Shown: positions 6,765 through 14,478 of the stretch, one piece after another
How the letters are laid out: each line of letters opens with the position of its first letter
Numbering within the stretch: position 1 is the stretch's first letter
Assembly (NCBI GenBank): GCA_012517025.1
Contig: JAAYVT010000182.1
Coordinates: 1-17,685 of the forward strand
Direction of reading: 5' to 3'
DNA length: 17,685 nucleotides
From: Phyllobacteriaceae bacterium
GTDB taxonomy: Bacteria; Pseudomonadota; Alphaproteobacteria; Rhizobiales; Ancalomicrobiaceae
Made by a program: the position numbers and the translations under genes
The notes under the pieces: generated by a model
Told to the model about the DNA's origin: nothing
What the model saw: only the letters and a program-made list of their open reading frames with translations
The model's database searches: none

Positions 6765-8690
6765 TCAGGTCAAATCCAGCTCTGCCTGTTTCAGGGCTCG
6801 CCAAGCTTCCAGTAGCTGCTGAGTCGGGCGACCTCTTGCTGTAATCGCATGAGTCCGAATCTGCTCCAACTCTATAGGGCCACGTGTGAGAGCCTGTTCA
6901 ATCTCCATCCGGCGTCGAGAGATTTCATCTCTAACCTGACGAATGGACGTCGGGTCGGTACCGAGTGAAGCGTTGAATACAAACTTTCGCTCTACAGACT
7001 GCCTCCATGACAGCAGCTTGGAGGTCATGGCGGGACCGAAGCCAGGGACTGAGTAAAATGCACCTTTCGTAATGTCCGAGGCGTTTTCGATGCCGTAGGA
7101 CGCCAAGGTTGCTTTTCTACCATCTCCAATTCCGGGAATCTTGGCGCGAGCAATAAGATGTCCTTCTAAAAAGCGCTGAAGTTGGATTTCCTTTCGGCGG
7201 CGCTCTAAGTCGTCGAGTCGTAATTTTTCGAGGCCGGGTAGGCCTTTGTGCTCTGTGATAAGGGATCGTAGCTCACTCTTCTTTCGATCGAACCTGGATT
7301 CTCCGATCTCACTCTCCCATTCGCGAGCGACTTGAGCCCAGTTACGTTCAGCTTGAGTCTTGGCTGCTTTCAACTTGTTAAGCGCATCGCTGCCACCGAA
7401 GAGCAGAAAAGCAGCAAAGATCAATCCAAGGAACGCAATAGGTACTCCGTGGGTCATTACCGCTATCGAGCCGATTGCAAGCAGGCCCCCAAAAATGCGC
7501 CGCCCCATAAGCCCACGATGGGTCTCACCAGCCGCTGCGGACCTTGAAAGCCCGGCGGGAGCTGGAACCACTTGGAGTGCGTCCGGTGCGGGACCCGGCC
7601 CGAGTACGCGGTCGATAGCCGCAATTGCGGCCGTGAGGTCGAAGTTGGAGCGTAGTGAAGCGCCTGCCGTTGCGGCGCCGGACGCAGGGAATAGAGCTAC
7701 GCCCATGCCGCTTTCAAGTCGACACCAGGGGCAGACGGAAGCGTTCTTCGCATGGTAGTGAGTCGGATTGATTCTACAAGCAATCAGCTCCGCCTCGAAC
7801 CGACTTAGAACAGAGACCCATTCCGCTGGCGAGGGTCTGCTTCTATACAGGGATGGATTTGCATTGAATGCTCTTTCGAAGGCTGAGGTCATATCAGGGG
7901 GCAGGTCAGAAAGTGTTGGCACGAACGGTGGGGGCTCCATCTTCGTCTCGGTATTCCGGCTGCTGTATGCAAACCTGCCCTCTTTGATGGCTCTTTCGAT
8001 CGGCATGTCACCGGGGCCGCTGTATCGCCCCGCAAAGGGATGGCGCCCCATGAAGAGGAGCTGAAAAACGAGGATGGCCAGCCCGAAAGCATCGTGATGA
8101 TGTTCTCGGTCGATCTCTCCCAGAGGGACTCCCTGAAGTTCGGGTGGGGTGTATTCACCTGTTCCAACAATGCATCTATGTGTCGTTGATTCGCACTGGA
8201 ACTGAAAACTATCAGCATCTATGAGAGTAACAATGGCATTCGTCCCAACTAGGATGCCGGAATGATTTATATCGCCAATGATACAGTTAGTATTATGGTG
8301 CAAATCAGCGACTGCACGAGCGACATTTGTGGCGGTCAAAGCAAGAAATCTAAAATCAGCTTGGGGAAACTCGAGCTTTCTGCTGCCTGGGGCGTACAGC
8401 TCGTGGGTGGGCTTGCCCCCGACGATCCTCCTCATCAGGAAGCCGACAAATCCTCCAGTATCGCTCATCAGAGTATCTACCGGAAAGGCTACCAATTTGG
8501 AGCGCTTGTGCAGCTCCTGTGAGACCATTCCCTTTATCTTTTTCTCGCGGTCGAGATGTTTTCCATCGGTGTAGATTTTCGCGGCAAGATCAGCCTCACC
8601 TTCGAGCTGGAAGATGGTGCCTTCTCCTCCTTTGCCCAAGATGCCTGCTGTCCTAATGGTGCGGCCGCTTCCTGTCCGGTAGGTCTTCAC
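6765..8690 (-). CDS. Serine/threonine kinase-like protein with membrane segments and helix-hairpin-helix domain (YegI-like, TerY-P triad kinase)
   Basis: 641 residues from GTG 8690, which overlaps the phosphatase stop as GTGA. Residues 1-300 are a divergent protein kinase: Gly-rich loop LGKGGEGTIF (18-27), Lys38 in LAAKIY, catalytic Asp140 in IIGDINHSG, and IDADSF (157-162) in place of DFG. The Mg-binding Asn of the usual D-x4-N motif is Gly145 here. CPWC (320-323) with nearby His311 and His313 resembles half a zinc ribbon. Two hydrophobic segments (about 398-431) should form a membrane hairpin, followed by a charged coiled coil (about 440-510) and a helix-hairpin-helix unit (about 512-565: AKIPGIGDGR, then VPGFGPAMTSKLL). 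This order is the YegI/TerY-P kinase architecture. It probably phosphorylates a partner that the adjacent PP2C enzyme dephosphorylates; substrates are unknown. Confidence 0.9.
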   Translation of the reverse strand: MKTYRTGSGRTIRTAGILGKGGEGTIFQLEGEADLAAKIYTDGKHLDREKKIKGMVSQELHKRSKLVAFPVDTLMSDTGGFVGFLMRRIVGGKPTHELYAPGSRKLEFPQADFRFLALTATNVARAVADLHHNTNCIIGDINHSGILVGTNAIVTLIDADSFQFQCESTTHRCIVGTGEYTPPELQGVPLGEIDREHHHDAFGLAILVFQLLFMGRHPFAGRYSGPGDMPIERAIKEGRFAYSSRNTETKMEPPPFVPTLSDLPPDMTSAFERAFNANPSLYRSRPSPAEWVSVLSRFEAELIACRINPTHYHAKNASVCPWCRLESGMGVALFPASGAATAGASLRSNFDLTAAIAAIDRVLGPGPAPDALQVVPAPAGLSRSAAAGETHRGLMGRRIFGGLLAIGSIAVMTHGVPIAFLGLIFAAFLLFGGSDALNKLKAAKTQAERNWAQVAREWESEIGESRFDRKKSELRSLITEHKGLPGLEKLRLDDLERRRKEIQLQRFLEGHLIARAKIPGIGDGRKATLASYGIENASDITKGAFYSVPGFGPAMTSKLLSWRQSVERKFVFNASLGTDPTSIRQVRDEISRRRMEIEQALTRGPIELEQIRTHAITARGRPTQQLLEAWRALKQAELDLT

Positions 8691-9460
8691 AGCCGCACCC
8701 CGAGGATCAGCGATTTGTCGTCATCGGTCCTCTCACACACTGCTTGCCCGTCGAGATAGGCTCTCAGTTGCGTCGACAGGCTTCCGTCATGACCTGGCAC
8801 GGCTGAAGCAGTAAGCGGCGCCGTCATCCGATCGAAGAAGGGGCCATGTGCGGTCCTCGTGGAGTGATCCAGCACCAATCGTTCAATTCCATCGGAGAAC
8901 ACGGCTATTCGATCGAGACGAATCGGCATCCGTTCGATTTGAATGATGGGTGTGGGGTCGTCGGTGACGAAAGTCGTCATCGAAGCGTATTCGCCGTGGT
9001 AGGGCCAAGACGGTATGATCCACTCGGCATTGCCACATTCTCTGACGACCGCCGCTCCGTCTCCGATGTGAATTGCAATCGCACTCCGAGGGCCAGCGAG
9101 GAGCCCGACCAGCGTAGCAGCGCAATCTCGAGGCCTCACTCCGGACCGGGTCGCGAAGGAGTTAACTCGCTCGCGAATGCCGTCGACCCAGTCCAGCACG
9201 AGATCATCTGTGATGTCGTCAATCGCAAGGCCTTGTCTGAAGTGCTCTCCCGCGGCCCTGAGGAAGCCGACACAGACCATTCGTGATCCGGCTGCCGCCT
9301 TGGTCGCGCTTCCGGCACCGTCGGACACGACCGCAGCTAAGAAGTTGCCGGCATGAGTATCGAACTCGATACACGCAGCGTAGTCCTGACATGGCAGGCC
9401 TGACTTGATGTGCGAAGTTCCGGTCGACCGGGCTCCCGCCCACCTCCATGCGTTGATCAT
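8687..9460 (-). CDS. PP2C-type serine/threonine phosphatase (YegK-like, TerY-P triad)
   Basis: 257 residues from ATG 9460 (MINAWRWAGARSTGTSHIK), whose first base is the last base of the VWA gene's TGA. The frame extends to 9559, but those residues only read antisense-like sequence inside the VWA gene, and family members begin with the W-x-x-AGAS/R-x-GTSH phrase. Metal-binding residues of the PP2C fold are visible: GLPCQD (Asp26), VVSDGAGSA (Asp47), HIGDGAAV (Asp134), VFSDGIERL (Asp190) and TDDDKS (about 246-250). It should remove phosphate from Ser/Thr residues placed by the neighbouring kinase. It is soluble, with no signal peptide. Overlaps on both sides (TGATG with VWA, GTGA with kinase) show strict co-translation in equal amounts. 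Confidence 0.93.
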   Translation of the reverse strand: MINAWRWAGARSTGTSHIKSGLPCQDYAACIEFDTHAGNFLAAVVSDGAGSATKAAAGSRMVCVGFLRAAGEHFRQGLAIDDITDDLVLDWVDGIRERVNSFATRSGVRPRDCAATLVGLLAGPRSAIAIHIGDGAAVVRECGNAEWIIPSWPYHGEYASMTTFVTDDPTPIIQIERMPIRLDRIAVFSDGIERLVLDHSTRTAHGPFFDRMTAPLTASAVPGHDGSLSTQLRAYLDGQAVCERTDDDKSLILGVRL

Positions 9461-10137
9461 CAGACGGACGCCCAGCCATCCGGAGTCACAGGATTGGCGA
9501 GTGGGACCGTATCGCCTGGATTGGAGCGAGAAACGGAACTGAGAGAACTGGATAGCCAAGCAAAGAGATCTCGGAAACGCAGCTCCTTGAGGGCAAGCGG
9601 TTGACGGACCGCGATCTGAGACAGGATGTCCATTCGAGCTCCCTCAACACCAATGGCAAAGAAGCTGAATGCCTTCTCGCCCTCGCCTTGTTTCACGAGG
9701 TTGGCAGCATTCGACCATGCGTCGGTTGGAGCCCCATCCGTGATGAGGAATATCCACGGGCGATAGTAGGAAATGCCATTGGACCTATACAGGCTCTTTC
9801 GGTCTCGGAGTAACGCAAGGCCCTGCTCGATTGCTTCCCCCATGGGGGTAGCTCCCTGGTCGGTCAGGGTCGGCGGCATCCAGCTCTGAACACCCGTGAA
9901 GTCGCTGAGTACTTGCACTGGACCGAACGTTACTATTCCGACCTCCACCCGCTTGGCAGCGAGGGAGTCGGCATAGAGCTCGTCACGAAACAACGTAAGA
10001 CCTTCATTCAACTCGCGGATCGGCTGTCCTCGCATTGAGCCGGATACGTCCAAAAGGAGCAGGCATGGGCAACGTGGTTCGGGATTGTCTACGAACTCGG
10101 CTCCGGCGAACGGCTGTTGCTCGAAAGGGTTGGACAT
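9460..10137 (-). CDS. VWA-domain protein (YegL/TerY-like)
   Basis: 225 residues from ATG 10137, with GGAGG five bases upstream (10143-10147). It is a single von Willebrand factor A domain. The metal-ion-dependent adhesion site is complete: DVSGSM (Asp30, Ser32, Ser34), the Thr in DQGATPMGEAI, and the Asp in FLITDGAPTD. This is the TerY/YegL arrangement. Family knowledge places such proteins as metal-dependent adaptors that bring the kinase and phosphatase to a target, and the C-terminal FRDLFAWLSSSLSSVS stretch is typical of them. It is the first gene of the overlapping triad. No tellurite-resistance (TerB/C/D/E) genes lie in the window, so this is a stand-alone triad. Confidence 0.93.
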   Translation of the reverse strand: MSNPFEQQPFAGAEFVDNPEPRCPCLLLLDVSGSMRGQPIRELNEGLTLFRDELYADSLAAKRVEVGIVTFGPVQVLSDFTGVQSWMPPTLTDQGATPMGEAIEQGLALLRDRKSLYRSNGISYYRPWIFLITDGAPTDAWSNAANLVKQGEGEKAFSFFAIGVEGARMDILSQIAVRQPLALKELRFRDLFAWLSSSLSSVSRSNPGDTVPLANPVTPDGWASV

Positions 10138-10281
10138 TTAGGCCTCCGCTTATTGGTGTTCCATGGGGCGCAGGCGCAGGCGAGCCCCTCGTTGATTGTG
10201 CAGACCACGCCAGACCCACAGCCTAAGGCGCCGGCTTCGGCTGTGCCCTCGGGACATTCGATTCTGCGGTGAGGTTGGTCA

Positions 10282-10617
10282 TCATCCGCCGGCTTGCTTC
10301 CAGCCGACCACGATGTCATCTTCAAGCATTACTCGACTCGAATAACGGTTCTTTCCTGTCTGGTTGTATTTCATCGTCTCGGCAACTTTTGTCTTATAGA
10401 TCTTACGATCCGCGGCTGCCGGGTTCCCCCAAGAATCAAATAGTTGCCCCTTCGACATGCCTTGCCAAATCTGCTTCGCCATTATCATTTGAACAACCTG
10501 AGCATCACCATATTTGCCCATAAGGTGTTCAATGCGCTTCTTGCGTTGGTAGTGCTTGAAGAGGACAATCAGCACAATCGCGGTAATTGCGACTGTGAGA
10601 GCTATCTGGCCATCCAT
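10282..10617 (-). CDS. Small membrane-anchored protein with BamE/SmpA-like domain
   Basis: 111 residues from ATG 10617, with GGAG seven bases upstream. An N-terminal transmembrane helix (about 4-20, IALTVAITAIVLIVLF) is followed by a basic patch (KHYQRKKR) and a soluble domain. That domain carries IWQGMSKGQLFDSWGNP, a pattern like the SmpA/OmlA/BamE fold, then KIYKTKVAETMKY and GKNRYSSRVMLEDDIVVGWK. The frame extends to a GTG at 10737, but the extra 40 residues are Arg-rich and lack a ribosome binding site, so the shorter start is preferred. It lies 144 bases upstream of the VWA gene on the same strand and may belong to the same transcription unit. Its function is unknown; I infer a membrane partner of the kinase/phosphatase triad. 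Confidence 0.75.
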   Translation of the reverse strand: MDGQIALTVAITAIVLIVLFKHYQRKKRIEHLMGKYGDAQVVQMIMAKQIWQGMSKGQLFDSWGNPAAADRKIYKTKVAETMKYNQTGKNRYSSRVMLEDDIVVGWKQAGG

Positions 10618-10631
10618 GGTGCTGCTCCGAA

Positions 10632-10693
10632 ACGCTATGCCACCAGAGATTCCATTCGCACGCCCTAGATGCAAGCTATGAATTACATAGCGT
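10632..10693. promoter_or_regulatory. Inverted repeats ahead of the small membrane protein gene (candidate operator)
   Basis: ACGCTATG at 10632-10639 returns inverted as CATAGCGT at 10686-10693, and GCTATG (10675-10680) pairs with CATAGC (10686-10691) around an AATTA centre. These lie 15 to 76 bases upstream of the ATG at 10617, where a promoter and regulator site are expected. No convincing -35/-10 pair was found. A smaller stem, GTGGT/ACCAC, lies at 10724-10737. Confidence 0.3.
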
Positions 10694-10785
10694 TCGCGTT
10701 GACGCCCTCTCAGCCTACGAGCGGTGGTGTTTACCACACGCGTGCCCCATCGTCCGTCAATAGTAAACCGGCATTGAAACCGGGT

Positions 10786-11973
10786 TCATTTATCTCGGAG
10801 GCAAATAAAGGCGCCCCACGCCTCCATTACTTTTCGACGCTTTTCGAGTGCATCGCCGCGGCGGTAGGCCTGCTCGACCGAATTGCCGACGATGTGGGCA
10901 AGCGCTGCCTCGGCGACTTCGCGCGGGAATGGGGTGCATTCGCCGCACCAGTCGCGGAACGATGATCGAAAGCCGTGGGGTACGAAGCCGGTTTCGTCCA
11001 TTCGCACCAGCAACTGCTTGAACGCCATGTTTGACAGCGGCTGCAGTCTTCGACTGCTCGGGAACAGGAAAGCGGTTGGTCCCTCGCTCTCACGAAGCTT
11101 CGCCACTTCGTTCAAGATTTCAATTGCCCGGCTTGATAAGGGTACGCGGTGCTCGCGGCCGGCTTTCATTCGTCCGGCGGGGACGGTCCAAACCTTCGAA
11201 CCGAGGTCGATCTCACCCCAGGTGGCGCCGATCACCTAGCCGGTACGGGCTGCCGTCAGGATCAGGAACTCGAGCGCTCGCGCGGCAACGGCATCGCGGG
11301 CTCGTAGACGCCCGACGAAGGCCGGGACCTCTTCGTAGGGCATGGCCGGCTGATGGCCGTGCTGGAGCTTCTGGCGGCGGGGTAACAAGTGGTCGAGGTG
11401 TCCGCGCCATCGGGCCGGGTTCTCGCCGGTGCGCCATCCTCGCGCCTTGGCGGCGTCCAGGACCTTCTCCATGCGCCCGCGAAGACGAGAGGCGGTTTCC
11501 TGCTTGGTCGCCCAGAGCGGCTTTAGGATGTCGACGATGTCCTCTGTGGTGACCGCGTCGACGGCCTTCTTCCGGATCGAGGCGCAATAGGCGTCCCCCA
11601 GGGTCTGCTTCCATTGGTAGATGTGTTTCTCGTTGCGGAAGCCGGATTCGATCGTGCCGATCAGCTCGTCGGCGAAGGTCCCGAAGCTCGGCGTCTTGGC
11701 CTCTTCGATCTCCACGGCCGTCTTGCGTTCGATAGGGTCGATGCCGGCTTTCACCGTCTTCCGGACGTCCGCGACGAGTTCGCGGGCCTCCTTCAGGCTG
11801 ACGTCGGTTGCCGATCCGAGTTGCATCTCGCGCCGCCGTCCCTGGATCGTGTACCGGGTGAACCACCGCCGCGCGTTCCCGACGACCTCGAGATAGAGCC
11901 CGTCGCCGATGGAGTGCCGACCGTCCGTCTTGATTGCGGCGACCTCGCGGGCGGTGAGGAGCTTCGCTGCCAT
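10786..11973 (-). pseudogene. int: P4-type tyrosine integrase (DUF4102 N-terminus), interrupted by an in-frame TAG
   Basis: The full frame is 395 codons from ATG 11973, normal for P4-like island integrases. The N-terminal arm-binding domain reads LTAREVAAIK, then GDGLYLEVVGNARRWFTRYTIQGRRREMQLGS. The catalytic domain has Arg243 in LTAARTG, HGFR (His333, Arg336), His360 in LAHIVG and the nucleophile Tyr370 in EQAYRRGD. A single TAG at 11238-11236 replaces the residue between AARTG and VIGATWGEID. That position is Glu in most relatives, and GAG to TAG is one base change. Sequence on both sides is in frame and well preserved, so the damage looks recent. Without readthrough, the product ends just after the first catalytic Arg and is inactive, which would fix the island in place. 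It reads into the island, away from the putative attachment site. Confidence 0.92.
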
Positions 11974-12121
11974 ATTCCGTATCTCCCACCAATTCTCCCA
12001 CCACTTTATGCTGGATAGTAGCGATCGAGCATGGCCATGGGTAGATAGAAAACTCTCTAACTAGCGGGCAAAGCGTCAATTTTGTGGTCGTCAGCGTACT
12101 CCGATGGACGTTGGTTTTGTG

Positions 12122-12137
12122 GTCCTTGGCTCCACCA
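12122..12137 (+). other. Candidate attachment site: tRNA/tmRNA 3'-end-like sequence at the island edge
   Basis: GTCCTTGGCTCCACCA ends like a mature tRNA or tmRNA (…GCTCCACCA) and is followed 12 bases later by an intrinsic terminator. The 60 bases upstream do not fold into a tRNA: the expected T-arm region does not pair, so only the 3' end is present. That is expected of the duplicated RNA-gene end left at the far side of an island, with the integrase gene starting 150 bases inside. The matching intact RNA gene would lie outside the window to the left. Based on similarity to a general pattern only. Confidence 0.4.
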
Positions 12138-12149
12138 ATTCTTCAAACG

Positions 12150-12175
12150 AAAGCCGCGGACGACCGCGGCTTTTT
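12150..12175 (+). terminator. Intrinsic terminator next to the putative RNA-gene end
   Basis: AAAGCCGCGG (12150-12159) pairs perfectly with CCGCGGCTTT (12164-12173) around an ACGA loop, and the run of T continues to 12175. The stem is 10 bp, mostly G-C. It has a T-rich tail on the plus strand and A's on the other side, so it may work both ways. It is placed where the terminator of a tRNA or tmRNA gene ending at 12137 would be. Confidence 0.85.
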
Positions 12176-12654
12176 GCTTTTCCTGGACTGATTTCTCCCA
12201 TCGGGTCTCCACCGCTCGAACGTGGTCTCGGGCAGATGATCGTGGTCGGCCATCGATGCGGGGCCGACCGGCGGTCCTGCCGCCGCCTGCGGCAGGACCG
12301 AACGCATGGCCGGCGGGGAAGTGGCGATCACGTCACTCGCCGGGAGGCCTGAGGTCTCGCGGCGACATCCCGGCGAGAACGCGCAACGGCTCGTGTCTCC
12401 TTCAGGGGGCGGCTGGTGAAGTCCGGGGAAATCCCCTGCTGACGCCCACGGCCACGCAATCGATTGCGATCCGCCTCGGAAGGTTCACTCGTCGCACCGG
12501 CGAGGCCGATCGGGTGAGCCGCGAAGGCCATGGTGGCTTCGGAGGTTCACTGAACCGGTCGCGGGAGGCGCACCGTCGAGCTCGGTCTCGTCCGGGCGGT
12601 TCGGCCGGCAGGGTGCACCCGCAGATCGACCAGACGTCGAGAATCGCGGCGGGC
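12176..12654. other. 479-base stretch without a recognised gene
   Basis: No reading frame here has a credible product; the frames that cross it are antisense or Arg/Pro-rich artefacts of high GC. It holds a strong hairpin (12272-12300) and a 14-bp perfect palindrome, CGCAATCGATTGCG, at 12455-12468. It probably contains the 3' untranslated end of the minus-strand operon and old junction sequence next to the island. Confidence 0.6.
12272..12300. terminator. Perfect 11-bp hairpin downstream of the minus-strand operon
   Basis: CGGTCCTGCCG (12272-12282) and CGGCAGGACCG (12290-12300) pair perfectly around a 7-base loop. There is no T-tract on either strand. It lies 355 bases past the last operon gene, so it may be a terminator-like or repeat (REP-type) hairpin rather than a simple intrinsic terminator. 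Confidence 0.4.
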
Positions 12655-13686
12655 TCAGACCGGCATGACGATCGTGCCGATCGCGTCGTGGTCCGAGACG
12701 ATCGCCCCGTCCGGCGCCAGAGCCGGTTCGATCCAGGGATCGGACGCCGCGAAACCGCGGACGAACAGCCAGTCGATCCGGAGCAGAGGTCCGGCGGCCG
12801 ATTGCCAGGGGTGCCGGCGGGTGGTCGTGCCCGGCCGATTGGCTTCGGCCCAGGCATAGCCGTGGGCGCGAGCCACGGCGAAGGCGGGCTCGACGCTCTC
12901 CGGGCAGGTCATCATCGCCGCGTCGTCGAGGCCGCGACGGGAGAGTTCGAAGACATTGAGATCGCCGCCGAGCACGACCGGACGGTTCCCGGCGATGCGA
13001 TCGACCTCGGCGAGGAGATGCTCCATCTGGCGGCGACGCAGATCCGAATCGGACAGGCTCTCGAGATGAACCGAGACGGCGACGAATTCACCGAAGGAAG
13101 CGGCGAGAACGGCGGCGATCGCGTTGCGGCCACCGATGCGCTTCTGATCGGGCTTCTCGGCGGAGGCGTACCAGAGCCCGCCGTCGTCGAGCGGGATCAG
13201 TGCCGCGGAGCGAATCGGAAAGCGGCTCAAGACCGCATTGCCGTGCAGCCCGGCGCGATTGACTTCGCCGGCGTGGATCTCCGTCTCGCGGACGTCGCCG
13301 AGGCCGAGTTCGACGAATTCGACGCCATAGACGTGACCGAGACCCAGCTGCGCGGCGAGATCGGCGGTGGTGTGACGCTGACCGGAGCGGGCGCAGCCGA
13401 GGTCCATCTCGGTCGCCAGGACGACGTCGACGCGACGTTCGGCGAGAATGGCGGCGCCGGCTTCGACGTGTTTGCAGCGCTCGAGGTTCCACGCGGCGAC
13501 GGCGATCCGACGCGTCTCGCAGGCGACGGGGGTGGGCGCATCGACGACCTCGACCGCGCTCATGCAGGGCCATCGCTCGAGAAAGCGATCATGCGCTCCG
13601 GGATCGTCGGCCAGGGCGGCGGCGGAACGCTCGTCGAGCGTGGGAAGCGGCAGGGCCGAGACGACGGTGGTGACGGTGGAGCGCAT
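12655..13686 (-). CDS. Endonuclease/exonuclease/phosphatase (EEP) superfamily protein
   Basis: 343 residues from ATG 13686, which has GAGGA ending about five bases upstream; a GTG at 13755 would add 23 residues. After a roughly 60-residue N-terminal lead, the Mg-dependent EEP fold shows its motifs in order: AAWNLERC (Asn67), ATEMDLG (metal-binding Glu93), GNAVLSRFPI, VSVHLES, VVLGGDLNVF (Asp and Asn), IDWLFVRG and SDHDAIG (the Asp-His pair at the C-terminus). The fold cleaves phosphodiester or phosphomonoester bonds in nucleic acids, lipids or small molecules; the substrate here is not predictable. No signal peptide is visible. It follows the anti-sigma gene on the same strand after a 123-base gap (54 if the GTG is used) and is probably the last gene of the operon. 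Confidence 0.88.
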   Translation of the reverse strand: MRSTVTTVVSALPLPTLDERSAAALADDPGAHDRFLERWPCMSAVEVVDAPTPVACETRRIAVAAWNLERCKHVEAGAAILAERRVDVVLATEMDLGCARSGQRHTTADLAAQLGLGHVYGVEFVELGLGDVRETEIHAGEVNRAGLHGNAVLSRFPIRSAALIPLDDGGLWYASAEKPDQKRIGGRNAIAAVLAASFGEFVAVSVHLESLSDSDLRRRQMEHLLAEVDRIAGNRPVVLGGDLNVFELSRRGLDDAAMMTCPESVEPAFAVARAHGYAWAEANRPGTTTRRHPWQSAAGPLLRIDWLFVRGFAASDPWIEPALAPDGAIVSDHDAIGTIVMPV

Positions 13687-13809
13687 GAGATCCTCGCAGG
13701 AAACGACGAAGCGCGGATCCTCCGAGCGTCGGATGATGGTCTCGTGAAGGTTCACCGACCGGGCCGCGGAATCGTCGCTTCGCAGGTCGGCTCGGCGTCC
13801 GGTTCGGCA

Positions 13810-14478
13810 TCATAAGCCGATGAACGGTTGCAGCAACCGACCGATGCCGTGGATGCGCAGGCGCCCCTCCACCGCCGCGATGCAGACGCATTCGCCGTCG
13901 GCGTCGACCACCGGCCGATGATCGACGTGCTCGTCGGCCTCGTCGAAATCGCCGGCGACATAGGCGTCGCGTCCGTCGGAGAAGCCGCCGACCAGGACTT
14001 GCGTGAACTCGCGGCCGGTGTGGCCGTGTCGCGGCGCCGCGCCGGCGGCGGGGATGCGCAGCAGAACGACGTTGGCCTCCGGCGCGCCGGCGACGCCGAC
14101 CCGCGACCAGCTCAGCACCGGCCCCAGCCGTCGCCAGCGCCCGACGTCGTGGCGCGCCAGCCGAGCCGGCAGGGCGACACCCTCCGGCGTGGTCGGCGCC
14201 TCGCGCGCCGCGCGCGGGAGCGCAGCGTCGGTCGCCTCGACGGCGCCGTCCGCGGCGTCGATCCGCGCCAGCAGGGCATCGAACGCTCCCGCCGACATCG
14301 CCGCCGGTTCGCTCGCGTCGAGCAACGCGCCACCGACCGCCTCGAAATCGCCGACCGTGTCGCGGCAGCGACGGCAGCCGTCGAGATGGATCGCCACGAC
14401 GAGACGCGGTCCGGCCGGCAGAGTTCCGGCGGCATGGGCCATCAGGGTCTCGTCGGACGGATGATGACGAGCGGTCAT
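13810..14478 (-). CDS. chrR: ChrR-type anti-sigma factor (zinc-binding, cupin C-terminus)
   Basis: 222 residues from ATG 14478, overlapping the sigma stop as ATGA, with GGAG about 10 bases upstream. The anti-sigma domain has His6, His31, Cys35 and Cys38 (HLDGCRRC), the same spacing as the zinc ligands of Rhodobacter sphaeroides ChrR. The C-terminal cupin-like domain (about 120-215) carries PRHGHTGREF (His151, His153, Glu157) and DEHVDHRP (His184, His187), matching the second zinc site that is needed for response to singlet oxygen. By family knowledge it binds the partner ECF sigma in the cytoplasm and lets go on oxidative attack of lipid or oxygen species. The 222-residue length fits the family. 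Co-translation with the sigma supports a 1:1 pair. Confidence 0.93.
   Translation of the reverse strand: MTARHHPSDETLMAHAAGTLPAGPRLVVAIHLDGCRRCRDTVGDFEAVGGALLDASEPAAMSAGAFDALLARIDAADGAVEATDAALPRAAREAPTTPEGVALPARLARHDVGRWRRLGPVLSWSRVGVAGAPEANVVLLRIPAAGAAPRHGHTGREFTQVLVGGFSDGRDAYVAGDFDEADEHVDHRPVVDADGECVCIAAVEGRLRIHGIGRLLQPFIGL

Noticed and set aside
10089..10325. Short Cys-containing minus-strand frame between the VWA and small membrane protein genes
   Set aside because: Overlaps both neighbours, has no ribosome binding site, and no recognisable pattern.
12061..12137. Complete tRNA gene ending at the CCACCA
   Set aside because: The expected T-arm and acceptor stem do not pair; only the 3' end resembles a tRNA or tmRNA.
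12082..13815. 577-codon plus-strand frame
   Set aside because: Antisense of the EEP gene across a GC-rich region, with an unstructured Gly/Arg-rich product.
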